The position numbers were made by a program, and so were the translations under genes. The notes beneath the pieces were generated by a model. That model searched no databases and was not told the origin of the DNA. It was given only the letters and a program-made list of their open reading frames with translations. Of a stretch of DNA of 12,244 nt, positions 7,094-12,244 are shown in pieces. Positions within the stretch are counted from its first letter, which is position 1, and each line of letters begins with the position of its first letter. The stretch comes from Myxococcales bacterium (GTDB lineage: Bacteria > Myxococcota > Polyangia > Polyangiales > Polyangiaceae), in assembly GCA_020430865.1 (NCBI GenBank), contig JAGQIY010000728.1, positions 1-12,244 on the forward strand. The letters run 5' to 3'.

Positions 7094-7130
7094 ATAATTT
7101 CCACACGTCAATTATTTCCACACGTCAATA
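7094..7130. repeat. Pair of 16-bp direct repeats upstream of the tatA operon
   Basis: ATTTCCACACGTCAAT occurs at 7097-7112 and again at 7114-7129, a period of 17 bases with one intervening base. On the minus strand each reads ATTGACGTGTGGAAAT and the pair sits about 38-70 bases before the small membrane protein start. The stretch is AT-rich compared with its surroundings. Each copy contains TTGACG, a good -35 hexamer, but I see no -10 at the right spacing. It is more likely an operator for a regulator or an alternative-sigma site. A CTCACG/CGTGAG inverted repeat (7074-7079 and 7088-7093) lies between it and the gene. Confidence 0.65.
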
Positions 7131-7154
7131 CAGGGGCGCTTCGCACCAGAAGGT

Positions 7155-7545
7155 CTACTGCGCCGGATCGTGCTCGATCTGCACGGCCCTGTTGGATCCT
7201 TGAGGATCAGCTGACGGATGGTGGCGCGCGCGCGCGAGGCTGACGAGCAAGACGATGGTGAGGAGCACCTCGACCGTGGGTCCCCAGCAGGCGCAGGACA
7301 CCCGACCAGCCAAGCTCTAGGTCGAGCGGGCTCAACACCGCCACGGCCGCGCTGGCGTCCGCGTCGGAGACGCCTTGATCGGACGGAGCGGCAGCTTGCG
7401 CGCGCAGGGCCACGTCGCGCACCGCGGGGGTCACACCGAGCTGGGCATGCGTTTCCGTGAGCCCCGTGTTCGCCGCGGGAAGAGCGCCCGCCACTGGCTG
7501 AACGCCCCACGCGCCGCACAAGGCACTCACCACTGCCGCGAGCAC
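7155..7545 (-). pseudogene. Small two-helix membrane protein gene, apparently frameshifted
   Basis: No single frame is convincing across this region. In one frame, from GTG 7545, the product starts LAAVVSALCGAWGVQPVAG (a helix or signal sequence; residues upstream of the GTG extend it as ARVLFAV) and runs through an Ala-rich segment to LELGWSGVLRLLG. It then turns into Arg/Pro-rich sequence to 7207. In the +1 frame, bases 7155-7301 encode PTVEVLLTIVLLVSLARARH, a membrane helix with a basic flank, followed by a polar tail and a TAG at 7155. Removing one base from the G4 run (CCCC at 7282-7285 on the plus strand) joins them as LLGPTVEVLL..., a ~129-residue two-helix protein. The break could be sequencing error, real decay, or a pair of overlapping small genes (48 residues from GTG 7301). 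No good start codon or ribosome site was found. Family not recognised. Confidence 0.45.
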
Positions 7546-7628
7546 GGCGAAGAGAACGCGAGCGGTCGATGGGGGGCGCTGGGACAGAGTCGTAGCTTGC
7601 TCCGCGCCAGCCGACGTAGCAAGCGCGC

Positions 7629-7657
7629 TTGACCCTGTTTCGCGCGCGTGTCATTAG
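7629..7657 (+). promoter_or_regulatory. Candidate sigma-70-type promoter
   Basis: TTGACC (7629-7634) is one base from the consensus -35. After 17 bases comes CATTAG (7652-7657), a weak -10. It lies 20 bases before ATG 7678 of the 91-residue orphan gene. A gene with its own terminator fits a single-gene transcript. Confidence 0.35.
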
Positions 7658-7677
7658 GCTCCAACCGAGGAAGACCC

Positions 7678-7953
7678 ATGAGACCGGAGTTCACCTACAT
7701 CCCGAGGGCGCAAGCCCACGTCACCGCAGCGGCGGTAGCGGGGTGCGTGGTCTCGCCGGTTCAAGGCGTTGTCTCCGTGAGCGGCGCGCCAGCGGGCCTC
7801 CGCCAGTCCCCGACGTGGGGCGGGATCGCCATCCTGGGCAAGGTGCGCGGCGCGGCGACCGCCGGGTCCCTGGACGGGGCTGCGTGCCGCGTCCCGATGG
7901 TCAAGCTCATGGATGGCGTGAGCCACGGCAGCTACGAGGAGCTCTCGATGTAG
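7678..7953 (+). CDS. Hypothetical 91-residue protein
   Basis: Not recognised. ATG 7678 has GAGGAAG 7 bases upstream, better than the GTG 30 bases before it. The product has a moderately hydrophobic patch (about 14-32, AHVTAAAVAGCVVSPVQG) and Gly/Ala-rich turns with many Val, but no clear lipobox or long membrane helix; Cys23 and Cys70 are the only cysteines. The C-terminus is polar (SHGSYEELSM). It is bounded by a candidate promoter upstream and a strong hairpin/T-tract terminator downstream, so it appears to be its own transcription unit. The ribosome site and terminator support a real gene; function cannot be inferred. It could also be a short regulatory or structural peptide. Confidence 0.58.
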   Translation: MRPEFTYIPRAQAHVTAAAVAGCVVSPVQGVVSVSGAPAGLRQSPTWGGIAILGKVRGAATAGSLDGAACRVPMVKLMDGVSHGSYEELSM

Positions 7954-7986
7954 CTCCCAGCCCCGAAAAAGAGGCTGTTTTCGCTG

Positions 7987-8022
7987 CCGCGGCTCCGCAA
8001 GGAACCGCGGTTTTTTTCTTTT
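7987..8022 (+). terminator. Intrinsic terminator after the 91-residue gene
   Basis: The hairpin is CCGCGG-C-TCC, loop GCAA, GGA-A-CCGCGG (one C/A mismatch), directly followed by seven T and then CTTTT. It is the clearest rho-independent terminator of the window. A second small stem, CCGCCC-GCT-GGGCGG (8025-8039), follows. Confidence 0.88.
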
Positions 8023-8145
8023 GTCCGCCCGCTGGGCGGTTCTCTGGAGGCTCCCTTGAGCCAGCGATCGAATGGCCTCGACCGAGAGGCTCCCCCCAGT
8101 TCTCCCAATGGTTCCCGACGGCAACGCCCGAGGAAGGAAATGCAG

Positions 8146-9525
8146 ATGAACACGCTGGAACAACGAGAAAAGCTCAGGTGGCGCTTGAAACCCTTCCCCG
8201 AGCTGGCAAGGCTCGCGTGGCCGATCGCCGTCTCGATGCTGTCTTTCAGCGCGATGACGCTCTCGGACACCTTGTTCGTCAGCCAGCTCGGGGCAGCTCA
8301 GGTTGCAGGCGTGGGTCTGGGTGGCGTCGCAGCCTTCACCCTGATCTGCTTCGGGTTCGGCGGCTTGCGCTCGGTCAAGGTCCTGATCAGTCAGGCTGTC
8401 GGCGCCGCCCGTCGCGACCGCATCCCGCGACTCGTCGCCGCGGGGGTCTTGAGCGCGCTCGCGCTCGGGCTGGTCGCCCTGGTGCTTGGTCGGTTCCTCG
8501 GCCCGCTGCTGACGAACATGGCTGCGACTCCTCTCCAGGGTCATACCGCCGCGCAGTATTTCTGGGCGCGCAACCTGGGCGCACCGCTGGTCCTGATCGG
8601 AGTGGCGCTGCGCGAGGTGCGCTACGGCGTGGGTGACTCTCACTCGCCCATGCGCATCTCCCTGCTGGCGAACGGCGCCAACATCGCCCTCGACTACCTG
8701 TTCATATTTCCGCTGGGAATGGGAGCGGTAGGGGCAGCGTGGGCGTCCGTGGCAGCCTCGGCGCTCGAGTGCCTGGCCCTGATCTTCGTGCAGCGCGGCG
8801 ACGGCTTCGGCCTGCGCAGCGTGCGCTCGAGAGACGTGCTGGACGTGGTCCAGATGGGCTGGCCGCTGGGACTGCAGATGCTCGTCGAGGTCGGCTCCTT
8901 CGCCATCCTGACCGTGCTGATCGCTGGCATGGGCGAGATCGATGGGGCGGCGCACCAGATCGCGCTCCAGATCATCCACTTCTCGTTCCTCCCGGCCTTC
9001 GCTACGGGCGAGGCCGCGAGCATCCTGGTTGGACAGGCGGTCGGCGCCAACGAGGACGCACTGGTCAAGCGCGTCGGTCGCCAGACTCTGCTCCTGGTGT
9101 CGCTCTACACCGGGACCTGCGCGCTGGTGGTCGCGCTGTTCCCCAACTGGCTGATCAGCGGCTTCACCGACGATCCAGAGCTCGTCCGCGTCACGCGGTC
9201 CCTGCTCTACCTCGCGGCGGTCTTCCAGATCTTCGACGGCATGCACATCGTCGGGCGCTGCGTGCTTCGGGGGACGGGAGACGTCCGCCTCCCCGCCCTG
9301 GTCACCGGCTCCATCGCGTGGCTCGCGACACCTCCTCTCACCTACTTCCTCGGCAAGCAGCTCGGTTGGGGTGCCCTGGGAGGCTGGGTGGGTCTGAGCG
9401 TCGAGATCATCGCCGGGTCGCTCTTCCTGTGGTGGCGCCTCGAGCGCGGCGGATGGGAGCGCGCGGCAGAGCGCAGCCGACGGGCAATGGCGAGCGACGT
9501 TCCCGTCGCCATCCCAGCCGAGTGA
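8146..9525 (+). CDS. MATE-family multidrug/toxin efflux transporter
   Basis: The product is a polytopic membrane protein of 459 residues from ATG 8146, matching the usual 440-470 of the family. It is predicted to export cationic or aromatic compounds using a sodium or proton gradient. About twelve hydrophobic segments are present. The first (about 23-46) has LAWPIAVSMLSFSAMTLSD followed by TLFVSQLG, with a membrane Asp41 that resembles the conserved cation-binding Asp of MATE TM1. ALREVRYGVGDSHSPMR and the NGANIALDYLFIFPLGMGAV block are characteristic of the N-lobe, and DPELVRVTRSLLYLAAVFQ with ...VLRGTGDVRLP marks the C-lobe. A TTG 90 bases upstream is in frame but encodes only a low-complexity polar tail. 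AGGAAGG ends about 9 bases before ATG 8146 (ATG 8140 is the alternative). No regulator gene is adjacent. Confidence 0.93.
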   Translation: MNTLEQREKLRWRLKPFPELARLAWPIAVSMLSFSAMTLSDTLFVSQLGAAQVAGVGLGGVAAFTLICFGFGGLRSVKVLISQAVGAARRDRIPRLVAAGVLSALALGLVALVLGRFLGPLLTNMAATPLQGHTAAQYFWARNLGAPLVLIGVALREVRYGVGDSHSPMRISLLANGANIALDYLFIFPLGMGAVGAAWASVAASALECLALIFVQRGDGFGLRSVRSRDVLDVVQMGWPLGLQMLVEVGSFAILTVLIAGMGEIDGAAHQIALQIIHFSFLPAFATGEAASILVGQAVGANEDALVKRVGRQTLLLVSLYTGTCALVVALFPNWLISGFTDDPELVRVTRSLLYLAAVFQIFDGMHIVGRCVLRGTGDVRLPALVTGSIAWLATPPLTYFLGKQLGWGALGGWVGLSVEIIAGSLFLWWRLERGGWERAAERSRRAMASDVPVAIPAE

Positions 9526-9555
9526 ACGAGGAGCCCAGGACGAGCCCATCGCACC

Positions 9556-9598
9556 GGACGGCGTGCGTCTCGAGAGAGGCGCACGCCATCCGTCTTTT
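9556..9598 (+). terminator. Intrinsic terminator after the MATE gene
   Basis: GGA-C-GGCGTGCGTCTC (9556-9571), loop GAGA, GAGGCGCACGCC-A-TCC (9576-9591) form a 15-pair stem with one C/A mismatch and one G-T pair. GTCTTTTG follows. It lies 31 bases after the MATE stop. The T-run is only four long, so termination is probable rather than certain. Confidence 0.78.
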
Positions 9599-9660
9599 GT
9601 GGCGAATGCGCGGGCCCCTACTCCCACGTCGACAGCTCTGGTAGGACCACGGCTCGCTGT

Positions 9661-9706
9661 GTGACAGGGGGTCACCTAGCGGCCTGCGCGGCGCCGAACG
9701 CCGCGC
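9661..9706. promoter_or_regulatory. Two inverted repeats before the cyclophilin gene
   Basis: GTGAC-AGGGG-GTCAC (9661-9675) is a 15-bp interrupted palindrome with 5-bp arms. GCGCGGCG, loop CCGAA, CGCCGCGC (9686-9706) is a perfect 8-bp hairpin, followed by GTTT. Both lie 30-75 bases upstream of ATG 9737. The first could be an operator; the second a leader hairpin or weak terminator. Neither is proven. Confidence 0.45.
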
Positions 9707-9736
9707 GTTTCGATGACACGAACCGAAGGACTACCG

Positions 9737-10324
9737 ATGGATTTCCCGCCGATCAACGTCGCAGGCAGCGGCCAGCTCTACGCCCGTATGCACACCACCC
9801 AGGGCAACATCGTGCTCGCCCTCGAAGAGGAGCGCGCACCAAACACCGTGAAGAACTTCGTTGGGCTAGCCACCGGCGCCATCGCCTGGAAAGACGGGAA
9901 CGGCCAGAGCATGGAAGGGACACCGCTGTACGACGGCGTTCGTTTCCACAGGGTAATCCCGAAGTTCATGATCCAGTGCGGTGACCCGCTCAGCCGAGAC
10001 CCGGCCAAGGCGAGTCGTTGGGGCACGGGGAACCCGGGCTATCGCTTCGAGGACGAGTTCCATCCGGAGCTGCGTCACGACAAGCCAGGCGTCCTCTCGA
10101 TGGCCAACTCAGGCCCGAACACCAACGGCGCCCAGTGGTTCATCACCGAGGTTCCGACGCCACACCTCAACAACCGCCACTCCGTGTTCGGCCATGTCGT
10201 CGCGGGCATGGACGTCGTCCTCGCCATCGCCAACGTCGCGACCGGCCCCCGTGATCGCCCCCAGGAGGACCAGGTCCTCAGCAAGGTCGAGATTTTCCGC
10301 AGCGAAACTCCCCCAAGCGCCTGA
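9737..10324 (+). CDS. Cyclophilin-type peptidyl-prolyl cis-trans isomerase
   Basis: The 195-residue cytosolic protein accelerates cis-trans isomerisation of X-Pro bonds and assists folding. ATG 9737 was chosen over ATG 9713 because AAGGA lies 7 bases before it. Cyclophilin motifs are visible: HTTQGNIVLALEEERAPNTV at the start of the barrel, FHRVIPKFMIQCGDP (70-84) with catalytic Arg72 plus Phe77, Met78 and Gln80, MANSGPNTNGAQWFIT (122-137) with Gln133 and Phe135, and HLNNRHSVFG (143-152) with His148. The position of Trp121 in human cyclophilin A is His143 here, so binding of cyclosporin should be weak. There is no signal peptide. It has a hairpin on each side and appears monocistronic. Confidence 0.95.
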   Translation: MDFPPINVAGSGQLYARMHTTQGNIVLALEEERAPNTVKNFVGLATGAIAWKDGNGQSMEGTPLYDGVRFHRVIPKFMIQCGDPLSRDPAKASRWGTGNPGYRFEDEFHPELRHDKPGVLSMANSGPNTNGAQWFITEVPTPHLNNRHSVFGHVVAGMDVVLAIANVATGPRDRPQEDQVLSKVEIFRSETPPSA

Positions 10325-10343
10325 GCCCCTGCTTCGACCCGCG

Positions 10344-10376
10344 ACGGGCGACTCCGGACCGACCGGGGGCGCCCGT
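10344..10376. terminator. Long hairpin after the cyclophilin gene
   Basis: ACGGGCG-A-CTCCGG (10344-10357), loop ACCGA, CCGGGG-G-CGCCCGT (10363-10376) makes a 13-pair stem with one A/G mismatch and one G-T pair. It sits 19 bases after the stop. No T-run follows, so it may be a factor-dependent terminator or mRNA-stabilising stem. Confidence 0.5.
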
Positions 10377-10593
10377 TGACGCGTTCGAGCGCCATGCTCG
10401 ATGGAGGCGGTCTGCCCCCAGGACGAGTCCGCGTGCGGGGCGCAGCGCCCCCAGCCGAGAGCGCTTGCGAACCGCGCCCGAGCGCGCCCCAACGGAAGCT
10501 CAGTGAAAACGCCAACCAACGGCGTCGGATCCCGATGGCCCTGCGAGCGGTCGGGGTCCTAGCGCTGGCACGTGCGTTGCTTGGCGCCATGCG

Positions 10594-11220
10594 ATGAGAC
10601 TCTCCCCCATCGGCAGCGTGGACCCTGCGGTCCTGGAGGGGCGCTTTCCGCTCAGCGACGCCGCCAGCTGGGAGCCGGTCTCGAAGGCGCTGAACGAGCT
10701 TGGCGTGCTGCTGCCGAGGCGTTCCGCAGGCCCGGAGCAGGAGCTCTTGGTCGTGGTCGAAGAGCACCGAGCGCGAGTCCGGGTGTGTGAACCCGGGGAC
10801 ATACCTCGTGCCATCGAGCGTGCCCTGGACGCCCTCGGCGGGCAATGTTTCCACGCTGGAACGGCGCTCGCGGATCAACCTCAGCTGCCCCTCGAGCTGC
10901 GCACCGAAGCCGTGCGCCTGAACGCCTGGCTCGGCGAGTACCCCGAGGACTCCCTGGACCGCGCGGCCGGCCTGCATGAGACCCAGGTCGGCTTCCTGCA
11001 GGAGCTGAGGCTGCTGGCCGACGTTGGCCGGCGCTTCGAGTGGCAGGAGGTCTTGCCAGTCGTCAGCGGCTTCTTCGAGCGGCGCGAAGCCATCTCCCTG
11101 CCCGTGGCGGCCAGCGACATCTCCCGCAGCTACGCGAGCCTGGTGACCCTGGAGCGCGACAGCCTGCGCCTACCCGAGGCCAGGCACGTCAGCCGCGTCC
11201 GCGCCATCGGCCTGTTCTGA
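10594..11220 (+). CDS. Hypothetical 208-residue cytosolic protein
   Basis: I do not recognise the family. From ATG 10594 the product has no signal peptide or membrane helix and is rich in Leu, Arg and Glu, with mostly helical character (for instance KALNELGVLLPRR at 31-43, a helix across 70-82, and RLNAWLGEYPEDS at 108-120). A short strand pair is likely at 50-65 (ELLVVVEEHRARVRV). Cys65 and Cys85 are the only cysteines. The C-terminus ends SRVRAIGLF. Ribosome binding is not obvious before the ATG; a second ATG (10589) is in another frame. It lies 269 bases after the cyclophilin gene, a gap with only the long hairpin, and converges on the metallophosphatase gene with 74 bases between stops. 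Codon bias supports it as coding. No role can be given. Confidence 0.65.
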   Translation: MRLSPIGSVDPAVLEGRFPLSDAASWEPVSKALNELGVLLPRRSAGPEQELLVVVEEHRARVRVCEPGDIPRAIERALDALGGQCFHAGTALADQPQLPLELRTEAVRLNAWLGEYPEDSLDRAAGLHETQVGFLQELRLLADVGRRFEWQEVLPVVSGFFERREAISLPVAASDISRSYASLVTLERDSLRLPEARHVSRVRAIGLF

Positions 11221-11294
11221 ACGCGCCGCGCTCTCCACATCCCGGGTCGGGCAACTCGAATTTGGGGGTGAGGAACCTCGGCTGACCTCCCGAG

Positions 11295-12244
11295 CTACTT
11301 CAGGACGGTCACCGTATCCCCACGGATTTCGAGCGCCTGTGTGGGACCACCATAGTACGTCGCCAGACCCACATCGATGCGCCACACGCGCCCGCTGCAG
11401 GCTTCGGTGACACCCTGGCTCTGCACGGTGTGCCCGACGACCATGCGCTTCAGCTCGAGGCGATCGAGCACTTCACCCAGACGCTTGCAGTTTGCCTTGC
11501 CGCTCTCGGGTTCGGAATAGTCGCGCACCCAGACCGGAGCGTCGTCCTTGGCGATGATCGCTGGCGGGGACGAGCGCTTGCCGACCAACCAGTCGCGCAC
11601 CTCCTGGTTGAGACGCCCGAGCCCGTAGTCCAGGTGCTCTGGCAGCACGCCCCCGTGGACGAACAGCGAGTCACCGACGATCAGCACCGTGTTGCGCTTG
11701 GCGAGCAGCGCTGCGTACTTCCCTCCCGGCAACAGCGCCCTCGCGCGCCCTCGTGCCGACTCCGGGAAGCGTCCGATCACCGCCTCGGGGACACCGCTCT
11801 CCTCGACGTCGTCGAAGGCCTTGAAGCCCCCCTGGGTGACGTAGCGAAAATCCGCCATCGCGTTCATCGTCTCGTGATTGCCGAGCAGCACGTGGAAGGC
11901 TCCACCCGCCTTCTTCGCTTCCTCACGGAGAGCCTCGAAGTAGTCGAGGATCTTGCGCTCGTCGTCACCGCGGTCGAGCTGGTCTCCCGTCTGCACCACC
12001 ACCAGCTTGCCCGCGTTCCAGTGCCCCGCTTCGTCGACGACCTGCGCCATCTGCAGCACCTTTCGCGTCGCCGCGAAGTCCCCGTGGACGTCGCCGAAGG
12101 CGACCAGGCGCTCTGGAGCAGGAAAGCGGAACGGCACGCTGGGCGTGATGTCCGGCCGCGCATTGCTCTTCGAGCTAGCAGTCGCGGCGTTGGCTGCGCG
12201 CACCCCGGGCGTCGTCTTCGACTTCGGCTCGGGTTGCTTGTCGC
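11295..12244 (-). CDS. Shewanella-like metallophosphatase (5' partial)
   Basis: The calcineurin-like phosphoesterase fold uses two metal ions to hydrolyse phosphomonoesters, most likely on Ser/Thr phosphoproteins. Counted from GTG 12203, the metal-binding motifs are GDVHGD (37-42), GDQLDRGDD (73-81), GNHETMN (108-114), VHGG (182-185) and GHT (257-259). The ADFRYV block (117-122) and IDVG (276-279) fit the Shewanella-like (SLP/Shelph) subgroup. The frame stays open to the window edge with a Lys/Pro/Thr-rich stretch (DKQPEPKSKTTPGV) upstream of the GTG. The true start is therefore likely outside, possibly after a signal peptide; the GTG is only an internal candidate. It would then be periplasmic or extracytoplasmic. 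The partner kinase or substrate is not in view. Confidence 0.9.
   Translation of the reverse strand, partial: DKQPEPKSKTTPGVRAANAATASSKSNARPDITPSVPFRFPAPERLVAFGDVHGDFAATRKVLQMAQVVDEAGHWNAGKLVVVQTGDQLDRGDDERKILDYFEALREEAKKAGGAFHVLLGNHETMNAMADFRYVTQGGFKAFDDVEESGVPEAVIGRFPESARGRARALLPGGKYAALLAKRNTVLIVGDSLFVHGGVLPEHLDYGLGRLNQEVRDWLVGKRSSPPAIIAKDDAPVWVRDYSEPESGKANCKRLGEVLDRLELKRMVVGHTVQSQGVTEACSGRVWRIDVGLATYYGGPTQALEIRGDTVTVLK

Noticed and set aside
8056..8145. N-terminal extension of the MATE gene from TTG 8056
   Set aside because: The extra residues are polar and low complexity, and ATG 8146 has a better ribosome site and matches family length.
7654..9675. 673-codon antisense frame across the MATE gene
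   Set aside because: Its product is rich in Gln, Glu and Arg and low in hydrophobic residues, and it opposes an obvious transporter; it also crosses two terminators.
9981..10379. 132-codon frame overlapping the cyclophilin gene
   Set aside because: Out-of-frame shadow, Ser/Arg/Thr-rich, no motif, and it lies inside a well-supported cyclophilin coding sequence.
10376..10597. 73-codon frame before the 208-residue gene
   Set aside because: Arg/Pro/Gly-rich, no ribosome site, overlaps the start of the next gene.

Overview
The window is GC-rich with strongly GC-biased third codon positions. It carries small lipoproteins with Pro/Ala linkers, an FHA protein, beta-oxidation enzymes and a Shewanella-like phosphatase. 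This combination suggests a chromosome segment from a myxobacterium (Polyangiales-like) or close relative; that placement is an inference from gene style, not a database result. No tRNA, rRNA, CRISPR array, transposase or phage gene was seen.

Left part (1-3256): a partial lipoprotein with a degenerate WD40-like beta-propeller converges on a second lipoprotein that carries two related beta-sandwich domains, with 7 bases between the stops. A 293-base divergent gap holds a 14-bp tandem repeat that runs up to the start of a membrane protein with a PH-like domain and a C-terminal RING-like zinc site.

Middle (3436-6694): a 3-hydroxyacyl-CoA dehydrogenase and a PcaF/PaaJ-like thiolase form an apparent operon. 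They could carry out the last two steps of a beta-oxidation or phenylacetate-type pathway (3-hydroxyacyl-CoA to 3-oxoacyl-CoA, then CoA-dependent cleavage). An FHA protein and an unrecognised 148-residue protein follow. A perfect 11-bp hairpin separates them from an opposing minus-strand group.

Minus-strand group (6724-7545): a 51-residue TatA and a 54-residue tail-anchored-like membrane protein lie 15 bases apart, each with a strong ribosome binding site. Upstream are a pair of 16-bp direct repeats and a small two-helix membrane-protein gene that appears broken by one base.

Right part (7678-12244): a 91-residue orphan has its own candidate promoter and a strong terminator. Next come a MATE transporter with a terminator, a cytosolic cyclophilin with hairpins on both sides, an unrecognised 208-residue protein, and a convergent partial Shewanella-like metallophosphatase. 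I see no complete novel defence or biosynthetic system. The best candidates for new biology are the unannotated tatA plus small membrane protein pair, the frameshifted membrane gene, and the repeat-headed PH/zinc-finger membrane protein.
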